A stretch of DNA of 64,000 nucleotides from Nonomuraea dietziae (GTDB lineage: Bacteria > Actinomycetota > Actinomycetes > Streptosporangiales > Streptosporangiaceae). The stretch covers positions 1,922,001-1,986,000 of the forward strand of contig NZ_JACIBV010000001.1 in the NCBI RefSeq assembly GCF_014195505.1. Reading direction: 5' to 3'. Of the stretch, positions 30,951 through 39,939 are shown piece after piece. Made by a program: the position numbers and the translations under genes. The notes under the pieces are model-generated. The model did no database searches. It was not told where the DNA came from and saw only the letters and a list, made by a program, of their open reading frames with translations. How positions within the stretch are numbered: position 1 is the stretch's first letter; every line of letters begins with the position of its first letter.

Positions 30951-31976
30951 TCAGGAGGTGATGTCCTTGCTGGTGAAGCGGGCCCAGGCGAGGGAGCCGA
31001 ACAGCAGGATGTAGGCGCCGAAGGCCAGCAGTCCCGAGCTCAGGTCGTCGAAGGCGATGGGGTCGCGCAGCACGGCGTCGAAGTCGCCCCACCAGTTGGG
31101 CAGCAGATACGGCTGCACCACGTCGAGCTGGGGGATCACCCTGAGCACCTGGGTGGAGATGACCAGCACCACGGTGGCGGCGATCGCGCCGATCGGCGCC
31201 TCGGTCAGCGTCGACAGCGCCAGCGCGACGGCGGCCAGCGCGGCCATGCCCGCCGTCACGTAGCCGATGACGATCAGCATCCGCAGCAGGGCGTCGCCGA
31301 GCGGGATCGCCACGCCCGACAGCAGCGTCACAGGCCCTGCGGGGAACAGGATCAGGCCGGTGACCAGCGCGGCCAGCGACACGGCCGAGGCGACGGCCAG
31401 GCAGAACAGCACGGCGTTGACGTACTTCACCGCCAGCAGCCTCGTCCGGCCGGCCGGAGCGGCCAGCAGGTAGCGCAGCGTGCCCGCGCTCGCCTCGCCC
31501 GCCACCGAGTCGGCGGCCACGACGGCGACGGCGACCGGCATGAGCAGCGGTACCAGCGCCGACAGCGAGATGAAACTCAGGAAGAAGCCGTTGCCCGTCA
31601 CCTGCTGGATCAGGCCGCCGGGTCCGTCGGCCAGGTCGTCGCCCATGAGGCGCAGCACCACGCCGAGAATGACGGGAACGACCGCGAGGACGGCGAGCAT
31701 GGCCAGGTTGCGCGGCCTGCGGAAGGTCAGGCTCAGCTCCGAGCCGAGCATGCGCAGGAAGGCGCTAACCGGTCCGGTCCCGCCGTCCTGCGTGGGGACC
31801 GGTAGGGCCGGCGGTCCCTGCAGGGCGATCCGGCCCGGCAGGTCGGCGCGCGGCCCGACCTCGGCGGTGAGCCTTGACTCGGCCACCGGCACCAGCCCCG
31901 GAATCCGCCGCGGCCCGCCGCCGCGCGGCGGCTCACCGGCCTCCACGTCGCGAACCTCAGGCTCAACCTTCGACAT
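30951..31976 (-). CDS. ABC transporter permease
   Basis: A 341-residue ABC-2 permease. A cytoplasmic Pro/Gly-rich N-terminus (about 70 residues) precedes six hydrophobic segments; GEASAGTLRYLLAAPAGRTRLL is the typical ABC-2 loop. It overlaps the ATPase gene by 14 bases and, with the LolA-like gene, forms a three-gene operon in the order LolA-like, ATPase, permease. Probably exports or flips a lipid or lipoprotein-related substrate; uncertain. Confidence 0.85.
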   Translation of the reverse strand: MSKVEPEVRDVEAGEPPRGGGPRRIPGLVPVAESRLTAEVGPRADLPGRIALQGPPALPVPTQDGGTGPVSAFLRMLGSELSLTFRRPRNLAMLAVLAVVPVILGVVLRLMGDDLADGPGGLIQQVTGNGFFLSFISLSALVPLLMPVAVAVVAADSVAGEASAGTLRYLLAAPAGRTRLLAVKYVNAVLFCLAVASAVSLAALVTGLILFPAGPVTLLSGVAIPLGDALLRMLIVIGYVTAGMAALAAVALALSTLTEAPIGAIAATVVLVISTQVLRVIPQLDVVQPYLLPNWWGDFDAVLRDPIAFDDLSSGLLAFGAYILLFGSLAWARFTSKDITS

Positions 31977-32916
31977 CGAAACCCTCCCCGGTCAGCCCGA
32001 CGAACACCTCTTCCAGGCTCGGCCGTACGACCGACAGGCCTCGGACCGCCACGCCCGCCTCGACCAGCGAGGCGTTGAGCCGTTCGGTGGCGTGCCCGCC
32101 GAGGTCGGCGCTCACCTCATGGCCGTCGTGCGCGACGGCCGACAGGCCGAGCCCGCGCAGGACCCTGGCCGCGTCGGCCCCGTCGGGCGTCTCGACCCTG
32201 ACGCGCGGGGCGCGACCGCCGTTCAGCGAGGCGATGGTCCCCTGCGCGACCAGCCTGCCGGCTCGCATGATGGCCGCGTGCGTGCACATGTGCTCGACCT
32301 CGCCCAGCAGGTGCGAGGAGACGAACACGGTGGTGCCGTCGGCGGCGATCTCCTTCACCAGCGAGCGCACCTCCCTGGTGCCCTGCGGGTCGAGCCCGTT
32401 GGTCGGCTCGTCGAGGATGAGCAGCTCGCGCGGGCCGAGCAGGGCGGCGGCGATGGCCAGGCGCTGGCGCATGCCGAGCGAGTAGTGCCGGTAGCGCTTG
32501 GCCGCGGCGGCCGACAGCCCGACCCTGTCGAGCGCCGCCGCGACCCTTGTCCTGGCCGTACGGCGCGGCGCGGTGGGATCGGCCGCGTCGTAGCGCATCA
32601 GGTTGGCCTCACCCGACAGGTAGGGGTAGAAGGCGGGCCCCTCGACCAGCGCTCCGACCCTGGGCAGCGGCACCACCGAGTAGCTGCCCGAGGTGGGCGT
32701 GACCAGGCCGAGCAGCATGCGGATGGTGGTGGTCTTGCCCGACCCGTTGGGGCCGAGGAAGCCGTAGACCGAGCCTCGCGGCACGGCCAGGTCGAGGGCG
32801 TCGACGGCGACCTGGCCCCCCTTGAAGCGTTTGGTGAGCCCCTCGGTGACGATCGCGTCGTCCCCCGCGGGCGGGGACGCCCCTGAGGGCGCCCCTGCTT
32901 CCAGCGTCACACTCAC
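31963..32916 (-). CDS. ABC transporter ATP-binding protein
   Basis: About 317 residues. Walker A GPNGSGKT, signature YSLGMRQRLAIA, Walker B LLILDEPT, switch FVSSHLL, and a C-terminal extension ending LEEVFVGLTGEGFD as in drug/bacitracin-type ATPases. The GTG at 32916 overlaps the LolA-like stop (GTGA), so the start is well placed. Works with the permease that follows. Confidence 0.9.
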   Translation of the reverse strand: MSVTLEAGAPSGASPPAGDDAIVTEGLTKRFKGGQVAVDALDLAVPRGSVYGFLGPNGSGKTTTIRMLLGLVTPTSGSYSVVPLPRVGALVEGPAFYPYLSGEANLMRYDAADPTAPRRTARTRVAAALDRVGLSAAAAKRYRHYSLGMRQRLAIAAALLGPRELLILDEPTNGLDPQGTREVRSLVKEIAADGTTVFVSSHLLGEVEHMCTHAAIMRAGRLVAQGTIASLNGGRAPRVRVETPDGADAARVLRGLGLSAVAHDGHEVSADLGGHATERLNASLVEAGVAVRGLSVVRPSLEEVFVGLTGEGFDVEG

Positions 32917-34034
32917 TTGGCGCCTGCCGCCTTCGTGAGCTCCTCGGGGGTGACCGCGCCGACCAGGAGGCGGCCGTCGTCGGTGAACAGGGCGCTGACC
33001 AGCTTGGTCCTGATCAGCTTGCCGCTGCCCCACGCGCCGCTCACCGGGGTGGCCGAGCGCAGGACGGTGTCGAGCGCGGCGGCGGCTTCCTGGCCCTGCC
33101 CCTGCCCCTCGCTCCGCCCCTGGGCGGGAGCCGCGGGGGTCTTCGGCGTGGGCAGGACCGCGACCGTGGTCCAGCCGGCGCCGACGGTCTTGACCTCGCC
33201 CTCGGCGAAGTCGTGCTTCTCCTCGTCCTTCGAGAAGCCGAGCGTCTTCTCCTCGACCTTGGCCCCGGCGGGCGGGGTGAAGGCGAAGTTCTCGGGCGCC
33301 GGAGCCGAGAAGGTGACCTGGGTGAAGCCGACCTCGAAGGCGGGCTCGGCCGAGCCCTTGGCGTACACCTGGACCCTCAGCGGGACGTAGGTCTCGCCGT
33401 CGAGCGCCAGCCGTACGTCCTGCACCAGCGAGCCCGCCTCCTTGGGCGCCAGCACCAGCTCGTAGGCCGGGCGGCCGGCGACCTGGGTGTTGCTGGTGAC
33501 GCTGACCACGCTGTGCTCGCCGACCTTGGACAGCAGCTGCTCGGCGGCCTGCTGCGGGGTCATCGAGGGCCCGGTCGGGGCCGCGGTGTGCGTCTTCTCG
33601 GCGCCGGGCGCGATCTTGACCCGGGTGGCGGTGTTGGACTGGCTGTCCCACACCCAGGTCTGGTCGCCGTTCACGATGACGTTGGTCTCGTTCATCGGCC
33701 CGGGGACGGCCAGCCTGAACTGGTCGCGCGAGCCGTACCAGACCTTGGCCTCATGGGATCCGGACAGCAGGGCGATCGGGGATCCTGCCGACGCGGTCTG
33801 CGGGAGGGCGGGAAGGCCGAGGGAGGCGGTCTCCAGGACGGTCCCCGACATCGGGGGCAGTCCGTCCTTCTGCACCGCGGCCGCCGCCTCCGCCAGCAGC
33901 TGCTGAGCCGAGCGCTCCGGCAGGACCGGGTCTCCGCTGACCGCGGCGATCACCGGCCCCGCGCCTATCGCGGCGCCGATGACGGCCACGGCCGCCATCG
34001 GGACTCCCCACCTCACGAGCTTGCCTCTGGACAT
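32913..34034 (-). CDS. LolA-like/RseB-like outer-surface protein
   Basis: A 373-residue exported protein: N-terminal membrane anchor or signal (RWGVPMAAVAVIGAAIGAG), then a LolA-type fold with VWYGSRDQFRLAV, DQTWVWDSQSNTATRV, and PLRVQVYAK...FEVGFTQVTF. Actinobacterial members are annotated as LolA or MucB/RseB-like and may bind lipids or sense envelope stress. It leads an operon with an ABC exporter and is divergent from an OmpR-type two-component system 109 bases away, which suggests envelope-stress control. Confidence 0.8.
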   Translation of the reverse strand: MSRGKLVRWGVPMAAVAVIGAAIGAGPVIAAVSGDPVLPERSAQQLLAEAAAAVQKDGLPPMSGTVLETASLGLPALPQTASAGSPIALLSGSHEAKVWYGSRDQFRLAVPGPMNETNVIVNGDQTWVWDSQSNTATRVKIAPGAEKTHTAAPTGPSMTPQQAAEQLLSKVGEHSVVSVTSNTQVAGRPAYELVLAPKEAGSLVQDVRLALDGETYVPLRVQVYAKGSAEPAFEVGFTQVTFSAPAPENFAFTPPAGAKVEEKTLGFSKDEEKHDFAEGEVKTVGAGWTTVAVLPTPKTPAAPAQGRSEGQGQGQEAAAALDTVLRSATPVSGAWGSGKLIRTKLVSALFTDDGRLLVGAVTPEELTKAAGAK

Positions 34035-34143
34035 CTCACTCCTTCACGGTATTGCTTACCTCTCAACAGTGCGTGAAGTGTCCTGTGGCGACCCTGAGAC
34101 GAGCTGAGAGGGCTCTCAGCGCTGATGGTGCACTATGTGGCCT

Positions 34144-34818
34144 ATGAGAGTTCTGGTCGTCGAGGACGAGCGGCGGATGGCGGCGGCCCTCCAGCGAGGG
34201 CTGCAGGCCGAGGGGTTCGCCGTGGATCTGGCCCACGACGGCGAGGAGGGCCTGCACCTGGCCAGGCAGGGCGACTACGACGTGGTCGTGCTGGACATCA
34301 TGCTGCCCAGGCTGTCGGGCTACAACGTGTGCAAGCGGCTGCGCGCGGAGGAGAACTGGGTGCCGATCCTGATGCTGTCGGCCAAGGACGGCGAGTACGA
34401 CATGGCCGACGGTCTCGACCTCGGCGCCGACGACTACCTCACCAAGCCGTTCTCCTACGTCGTGCTGGTGGCCAGGCTGCGGGCGCTGCTGCGGCGTGAC
34501 GCGGGCCGCCGTCCGGCCGTGCTGACGGCGGGCGACCTGTCGCTGGACCCGGCCAGGCGCAAGGTGCAGCGCGCCGAGGAGTCGGTGGAGCTGACGCCAC
34601 GGGAGTTCGCGCTGCTGGAGTACCTGATGCGCCGCCACGACGAGGTGGTGTCGAAGACGGAGATCCTGGAGCACGTCTGGGACACCTTCGACACCGACCC
34701 GAACGTGGTCGAGGTCTACGTCGGCTACCTGCGCCGCAAGATCGACGCCCCGTTCGGCAGGAACGCGCTGCAGACCGTGCGCGGCGCCGGGTACCGGCTG
34801 GCCGGCGACGGTGGCTGA
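34144..34818 (+). CDS. OmpR-family response regulator
   Basis: A 224-residue regulator. Receiver domain: acidic pair ED (8-9), phospho-Asp in VVVLDIMLPR near 50, and the Lys of DDYLTKPF. The C-terminal winged helix contains VELTPREFALLEYLMRRHDEVVSK and VYVGYLRRKID. ATG 34144 is chosen (MRVLVVEDE); an ATG three codons upstream is possible. It overlaps the histidine kinase start by 8 bases. Confidence 0.95.
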   Translation: MRVLVVEDERRMAAALQRGLQAEGFAVDLAHDGEEGLHLARQGDYDVVVLDIMLPRLSGYNVCKRLRAEENWVPILMLSAKDGEYDMADGLDLGADDYLTKPFSYVVLVARLRALLRRDAGRRPAVLTAGDLSLDPARRKVQRAEESVELTPREFALLEYLMRRHDEVVSKTEILEHVWDTFDTDPNVVEVYVGYLRRKIDAPFGRNALQTVRGAGYRLAGDGG

Positions 34819-36157
34819 CTCCCCTCTCGCCAGATGGAGGCGCAGGAGCCTGCGCTTCAGGCTGACCGCCCTGGCGGCCGTCGCGCTGGTGCTGGCGTTC
34901 GGGGTCTCGGCCTCGACGCTGATGATGGTGCTGGGCAGGTCGCTGATGGACACCGTCGACGAGACCACCAGGCAGCACGCGCAGGCCGTCAGGGCCCAGG
35001 CCGACAGCGGCACGCTGACCGACCCGATCACCACGCAGGACGGCACGATCGTGCAGGTCATCGCGGCCAACGGCAGGATCACCCACGGCACGTACGGCGC
35101 TGACCGACTGGTGCCGCTGCTGCCCGCCCACGACAGGAGGCGGGCGCAGAGCCACGAGAACGCCCGGTTCCGCGACGGCGAGCCCTACGGCATCCCCGGG
35201 CCGCTGCGCGTCGTGGTGGTCAGCGGGGACGACGGGATCACCGTGCTGGCGGCGCGCCCTGTGGCCGAGATCGAGAAGAGCCTCATCGTCGCCGGCAGGG
35301 TGCTGTTCGTGGGCACGCCGCTGCTGGTGGCCTTCCTGGCGGGGGCGAGCTGGCTGATCATCGGCAGGACGCTGCGTCCGATCGCCGCGCTGCGCAAGGG
35401 GGCCGCCGAGATCACCCACACGGCCAGGTCCAGGCGGCTGCCCGTGCCGGAGGCGCGCGACGAGGTGCACTCGCTGGCGGTCACGCTCAACGACATGCTG
35501 GCCCGGCTGGAGGGAGCCGAGTCGCGCCAGCGGGCGCTCGTCTCCGACGCCGCGCACGAACTGCGCAGCCCGCTGGCCAGCATCAGGCTGCAGCTCGAGG
35601 TGGCGCTCGGCCATCCGGAGGGCCAGGACTGGCGCGAGACGGCCGAGGGTGTGCTCGAGGACACCCTGCGGCTGTCGCGCCTGGCCGAGGACCTGCTGGC
35701 GCTGGCCAGGCTGGACGAGCGCGGCGGCAGGCTGGCCAGGAACGAGCCCGTCAACCTGGATGAGGTGGTCAGGCAGGTGGTCGAGAGGTACGGCGAGGCC
35801 CGTCTGACCGCCTGCGAGCCCGTCGTGGTGCGCGGCGACGCCTTGGACCTGAGCAGGGTCCTGACCAACCTCATGGACAACGCCGTACGGCACGCCACCG
35901 GCAAGGTCGAGGTGGCGCTGAGGGCCGACGGCGAGCTCACCGTGTCCGACGACGGGCCCGGCGTCCCCGAGCAGGACAGGGAGCGCGTCTTCAACCGCTT
36001 CACCAGGCTCGACGACGGCCGCGGCAGGGACGAGGGCGGCGCGGGCCTGGGCCTGGCGATCGTGCGCGAGACGGTCAGGGCGCACGGCGGCACCGTCCAC
36101 CTGGAGGACGCCGCTCCCGGCCTGCGCGCGGTGGTCAGGCTGCCACCCGCCGCCTGA
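34811..36157 (+). CDS. Sensor histidine kinase
   Basis: A 448-residue membrane kinase: TM1 near 15-38, an extracytoplasmic sensor loop of about 120 residues, TM2 near 160-180, HAMP (GRTLRPIAALRKGAAEI), phospho-acceptor His in DAAHELRSPLASI, N-box NLMDNAVRHA and G-boxes DDGPGVP and GAGLGLAIV. Partner of the preceding regulator. Its signal is unknown; the adjacent LolA-like operon is a plausible target. Confidence 0.94.
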   Translation: MADSPLARWRRRSLRFRLTALAAVALVLAFGVSASTLMMVLGRSLMDTVDETTRQHAQAVRAQADSGTLTDPITTQDGTIVQVIAANGRITHGTYGADRLVPLLPAHDRRRAQSHENARFRDGEPYGIPGPLRVVVVSGDDGITVLAARPVAEIEKSLIVAGRVLFVGTPLLVAFLAGASWLIIGRTLRPIAALRKGAAEITHTARSRRLPVPEARDEVHSLAVTLNDMLARLEGAESRQRALVSDAAHELRSPLASIRLQLEVALGHPEGQDWRETAEGVLEDTLRLSRLAEDLLALARLDERGGRLARNEPVNLDEVVRQVVERYGEARLTACEPVVVRGDALDLSRVLTNLMDNAVRHATGKVEVALRADGELTVSDDGPGVPEQDRERVFNRFTRLDDGRGRDEGGAGLGLAIVRETVRAHGGTVHLEDAAPGLRAVVRLPPAA

Positions 36158-36206
36158 GGCCTGCGTCGCCTTCTCCGAACCGTCGAGGGCCGGCGCCGTC
36201 GCGGCA

Positions 36207-36797
36207 TCAGCGATCGGTCCTGGCGCCGACGCTTCCGACGATCAGGTCGGACAGCGCCGTGACCGCCTCCGCCGCGGTCGTCTGCCCCCTGTTCAGCTCC
36301 GCCGCGATCGTCTCCGCTGCGCCCAGCACGCCGACGCAGCGCAGCCGAAGCGCCTCGGAGGTCAGGCTCGAGTGGGGCAGCAGTGCGGCGGCCAGCCAGT
36401 CCCTGAAGCTGTCGAGCATCTGGTGCTGGATCTCCTCCATCTCCGGATTCCCCTTCAGCGCGGCGGACACGGCGTTGAACTCCGGCATGTCGGTGGCACA
36501 GGCGAAGTACGCGGCGCTCATGGCACGAGCGATCTCCTCGACGGCGGGCGCGGCCTCCCGCAACGCCCGCGCCGACGCGTCCCTGTGTCGTTCGTCCAGT
36601 CGCCGGTAGAGCGCGAGCAGCAGGCCTGGCCGGGTGCCGAAATGCTCGTACACGATCGGCCTGCTCACGCCCGCGGCCTCGGCGAGGGTCGCCAGCGTCA
36701 GACCGTCTGCGCCCTGGTCGCGCACCATCGTCATGGCGGTGTCGAGCAGCTGCTCCCGCCTGGCCTGCTTGGACAGGCGACTCGGTGATGTGGTCAT
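36207..36797 (-). CDS. TetR-family transcriptional regulator
   Basis: A 196-residue TetR: REQLLDTAMTMVRDQGADGLTLATLAEAAGVSRPIVYEHFGTRPGLLLAL is the DNA-binding domain. It is divergent from a saccharopine-dehydrogenase-like gene, with a compound palindrome between them, and probably represses both. Confidence 0.9.
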   Translation of the reverse strand: MTTSPSRLSKQARREQLLDTAMTMVRDQGADGLTLATLAEAAGVSRPIVYEHFGTRPGLLLALYRRLDERHRDASARALREAAPAVEEIARAMSAAYFACATDMPEFNAVSAALKGNPEMEEIQHQMLDSFRDWLAAALLPHSSLTSEALRLRCVGVLGAAETIAAELNRGQTTAAEAVTALSDLIVGSVGARTDR

Positions 36798-36827
36798 CGT
36801 CCTCCCTTGCGCTGTCGCCCCAGTTTA

Positions 36828-36856
36828 GCTACAAAATGTAAGTTACAAAATGTAGC
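36828..36856. promoter_or_regulatory. TetR operator built from two TACAAAATGTA repeats
   Basis: TACAAAATGTA occurs at 36830-36840 and 36844-36854. The inner halves form the perfect palindrome TGTAAGTTACA, and the outer ends GCTACA/TGTAGC are also inverted. This is 31 bases from the TetR start and 26 bases from the divergent gene. Confidence 0.7.
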
Positions 36857-36881
36857 TTGGCTGGACACGAGAGGAACCTCA

Positions 36882-37880
36882 GTGGAGCATTCGACATCCG
36901 TCCTGGTCATGGGTGGTTCGGGCCAGGCGGGCGCGGGAGCCGCCGCCCTCCTGCGCCAATGGCATCCGACACTGCCGCTGACGATCGCGGGTCGCGATCT
37001 CGCTCGCGCGCAGCGGGTCGCCGACGAGCTCGGGACCGCGACGGCCGTGACCATCGACCTGGAGCGGAGCGACCTCGGCCTGCCTGCCGGCCAGGGCCAC
37101 TCAGCGGTGGTCGCGGCCGTGTGGGACGCCCGCCTGCACGGGCTGCGCTACGCGCAGCAGCGCGGGCTGCCCTATCTCAGCATCTCCAGCGGTCTGATGG
37201 ACATCGCACCGGAGGTCGTCGCGGGCGCCCAGCGGGCGGGCGGGGCACCGATCCTGGTGGCCAGCCACTATCTCGCCGGTCTCGTCGTCCTCGCGGCGCT
37301 GGACTCGGCCCGGGAGTTCGACCGGATCGACACCATCAGGATCGGCGCCATACTCGACGAAACAGACATCGGCGGGCCCGCGGGGGTAGCGGATCTGGAG
37401 CGCTGGTCGGCCGTCACCTCGGCAGGGCTGGTGCGCCGTGACGGCGTCTTCACCTGGCTCGACAGCCGCGACGCGCAGGCGGAGGTGATCGGCTTCGACG
37501 GCACCGTCCTGCCCGGCCAGAGCATCCCCATCCTCGACGTGCCGAGCCTCGCCCTCGCCACGGGCGCACCGAACGTCCGCTTCGACTTGGCGGTCGGGCA
37601 GTCCCCGAGCAGGCGCCGCGGCGAACCCGCTTCCATGGAGGTCCGGATCGACCTCGAAGGAGCAGGGTCCACAGGTGCGCCGCTCAGCACGAGCCGACAC
37701 CTCGTCCACCCCGAGGGGCAGCGGCCCCTGACCGCCCTCGGCGTCGCCCTCGGCGTCGAACGACTGCTCGGGCTGCGCGGCGATGCCGTGGCGCCGGGCA
37801 TCCACACCCCCGAGGCCTTGCTCGACCCCGCCTACGCGGTCGAGCGGATGATGGAGGTCGGCGCCACGTTCGTCGGCTGA
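36882..37880 (+). CDS. Saccharopine dehydrogenase-like NAD(P)-binding protein
   Basis: A 332-residue protein with an N-terminal Rossmann motif VLVMGGSGQAGAGAAALL and TIAGRDLARAQRVADELG, as in the saccharopine dehydrogenase-like fold. The GTG at 36882 follows AGAGGAA. No full lysine-pathway signature is present, so it is better called a family member of unknown substrate. Control by the divergent TetR suggests an inducible catabolic or detoxifying role. Confidence 0.75.
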   Translation: MEHSTSVLVMGGSGQAGAGAAALLRQWHPTLPLTIAGRDLARAQRVADELGTATAVTIDLERSDLGLPAGQGHSAVVAAVWDARLHGLRYAQQRGLPYLSISSGLMDIAPEVVAGAQRAGGAPILVASHYLAGLVVLAALDSAREFDRIDTIRIGAILDETDIGGPAGVADLERWSAVTSAGLVRRDGVFTWLDSRDAQAEVIGFDGTVLPGQSIPILDVPSLALATGAPNVRFDLAVGQSPSRRRGEPASMEVRIDLEGAGSTGAPLSTSRHLVHPEGQRPLTALGVALGVERLLGLRGDAVAPGIHTPEALLDPAYAVERMMEVGATFVG

Positions 37881-37896
37881 CGAGACGACCGCCGAA

Positions 37897-37931
37897 GCAC
37901 CCCGCGCCGCCAATCCTCGGGCGCAGGGTGC
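37897..37931. terminator. Hairpin between convergent genes
   Basis: GCACCCCGCGCC pairs with GGCGCAGGGTGC (12 bp, one mismatch) around an 11-base loop. It lies between the stops of the saccharopine-dehydrogenase-like and folP-like genes. Confidence 0.5.
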
Positions 37932-37943
37932 CGGTGGGGGGCC

Positions 37944-38786
37944 TCAGGCGCCGGGTCGCGTGAGGCGGGCGACCTCGGCCAGCGCCGTCCTGGCCGAGGC
38001 GGCGTCGTGGACCCGGAAGACCCGCGCCCCCTGCAACGCCGAGACGGCCAGCGTGGCGATCGTGCCGGCGTGCCGTTCCTCCACGGGCAGCCCGCCCAGC
38101 GCCTCGCCCACGAAGTCCTTGTTCGACACGGCCACCAGCACCGGCCAGCCGGTGGCCGTCATCTCGTCCAGGCGGCGGCTGACCTCCAGCGAGTGGAAGG
38201 TGTTCTTGCCGAAGTCGTGTGCCGGGTCGATGAGGATCGACTCTCTCGCCACCCCGGCCGCGACCGCCCGCCCGGCCAGCTCCACGGTGTAGGAGACGAC
38301 GTCGGCGACCACGTCGGCGTAGGCGATGCGGTGCGGCCTGGTGCGCGGCTCCACCCTGCCCGCGTGCGCGCACACGAGCCCTACCCCGTGCCTGGCCGCG
38401 ACCTCGGCCAGGCCGGGGTCGACGCCGCCCCACGTGTCGTTGAGCAGGTCGGCGCCCGCCTTGGCCACCACGTCGCCCACCTCGGCCCGCCAGGTGTCGA
38501 CGCTGATGATCAGCTCGGGGTGGCGCTCGCGGACGGCGGAGACGAGGTCGGCCACCCGCCTGATCTCCTCGTGGGCGTCGACCGTCTCGCCGGGGCCCGC
38601 CTTGACGCCGCCGATGTCGACGATGTCGGCGCCGCCCTCGACGGCCTGGGCGACCGCCTCGAGCGCGGCCCCGAAGCCGTAGGTCCTTCCCCGGTCGAAG
38701 AAGGAGTCGGGAGTACGGTTCACCACGGCCATGACCGCGTACTCCCCCGGGCCGAACTCCCTGCCGCGCAGGCGCAAGATGCTCAT
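37944..38786 (-). CDS. folP: Dihydropteroate synthase homologue (FolP2 type)
   Basis: A 280-residue TIM-barrel protein: VMAVVNRTPDSFFDRGRTY replaces the canonical NVTPDSFSDGG loop, followed by GADIVDIGGVKAGPGE, ISVDTWRAEV, LLNDTWGG and ILIDPAHDFGKN. The changed PDSFFDRG loop is typical of FolP2 proteins (mycobacterial Rv1207 type), which may not have full dihydropteroate synthase activity. No other folate genes are near. In mycobacteria this gene adjoins gpgS. Confidence 0.85.
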   Translation of the reverse strand: MSILRLRGREFGPGEYAVMAVVNRTPDSFFDRGRTYGFGAALEAVAQAVEGGADIVDIGGVKAGPGETVDAHEEIRRVADLVSAVRERHPELIISVDTWRAEVGDVVAKAGADLLNDTWGGVDPGLAEVAARHGVGLVCAHAGRVEPRTRPHRIAYADVVADVVSYTVELAGRAVAAGVARESILIDPAHDFGKNTFHSLEVSRRLDEMTATGWPVLVAVSNKDFVGEALGGLPVEERHAGTIATLAVSALQGARVFRVHDAASARTALAEVARLTRPGA

Positions 38787-38838
38787 CACCTCGGAGCCTA
38801 CAGAGCCGTACGGCCGGTCGGCCCCACCACCGCGACCA

Positions 38839-38871
38839 GCCCAGGGACGAGAGTGGCTCTCGCCCCTGGGC
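38839..38871 (-). terminator. Terminator near the LysR/folP junction
   Basis: GCCCAGGGACGAGAG and CTCTCGCCCCTGGGC form a 15-bp stem with one mismatch and a 3-base loop, just past the stop of the LysR gene. Confidence 0.65.
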
Positions 38872-38876
38872 GGAGG

Positions 38877-39749
38877 TCATGCGGCCGTGGAGCCCTTCTC
38901 CGCCGTCGCCAGGAAGTCCTGGGCGATGAGGGGAAGCCTGCGGCGGGCGTGGACGACGGCGATCACCCGGCGCACGGCCGGATCGAGCGAGCGCACCACG
39001 AGTCCCGCCCTGGCCGCCTGCTCGGCCATGCCGCGGTACCACAGCAGCGAGGCCTGCCCCGCCCGCACCGCGTTGAGCCAGCCGTTGCGCTCGTCGGTCT
39101 CCAGCACGACGATCGGGTTGACCGCGTACTTGCCGAACATCGCGTCCAGCTCCCGCCTGCGGACGCTGCCTCTGGCGGGCAGGGCCAGACGCAGCCCGTC
39201 GAGCCTGCGCATCGGGACGGGATCGGGCAGATCGAGCCCCGGAGGGGAGATGAGCACGATCTCCTGGCGTTCGAGGGGATGGGTGATCAGGTCGGTGGGC
39301 ACCGGCAGGTCGGTGAGACCGAGATCGGCCCGCTGGTCCCTGACCGCGTTCACGACCGCGTCACGGCCGTCGCAGCGGATGATGTGCACCCTGACACCCG
39401 GATGCTCGGCCGCGTAGGCGGGGAGCAACCGGCCTGCCAGGCCTGGTTCGAGGTTGGCGGTGGAGGCGATGCGAAGCTCGGCCTCCGAGGCGCCGCCGTG
39501 GGTCGACAGGGCCTCGATCTCGCCGACCGCGTCGAGCGCCTCTCGGGCCAGTTTGACGACCCTGCGGCCCTGCGCGGTGACGACCACCCCGCGCCCCGAG
39601 CGGGCGAACAGCGTCATGCCCAACTCGCGCTCCAGGTCTCGGATCGCGCGCGAAAGCGCAGGCTGCGCGATGTAGAGCGACCTGGCCGCGTCGGTCATGG
39701 TGCGGTGCTCCGCAGTCGCGACCACGTAGCGGAGCTGCTGCAGATTCAT
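38877..39749 (-). CDS. LysR-family transcriptional regulator
   Basis: A 290-residue LysR: MNLQQLRYVVATAEHRTMTD starts the helix-turn-helix, with SLYIAQPALSRAIRDLERELG as recognition region, followed by a substrate-binding domain (ELRIASTANLEPGLAGRLL). No divergent target gene is adjacent; the neighbour upstream begins 190 bases away in the opposite direction. Confidence 0.92.
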   Translation of the reverse strand: MNLQQLRYVVATAEHRTMTDAARSLYIAQPALSRAIRDLERELGMTLFARSGRGVVVTAQGRRVVKLAREALDAVGEIEALSTHGGASEAELRIASTANLEPGLAGRLLPAYAAEHPGVRVHIIRCDGRDAVVNAVRDQRADLGLTDLPVPTDLITHPLERQEIVLISPPGLDLPDPVPMRRLDGLRLALPARGSVRRRELDAMFGKYAVNPIVVLETDERNGWLNAVRAGQASLLWYRGMAEQAARAGLVVRSLDPAVRRVIAVVHARRRLPLIAQDFLATAEKGSTAA

Positions 39750-39939
39750 GACATTGAAGCTAGGACAACGGCCGCTCCTCGGACGGCGACATAGCGGAGA
39801 TCACCTCGAATGATTTCGGACTGTAACCGAGTACCGCTACATCCGTGACGGGTGAGAAATCAGTATGCTTCTGCCCCAAATTTGGCAAAGGTCTGGACTG
39901 CGGTTCCCATTTCGGACAACCGTGTCAAGGGGAGACAGC

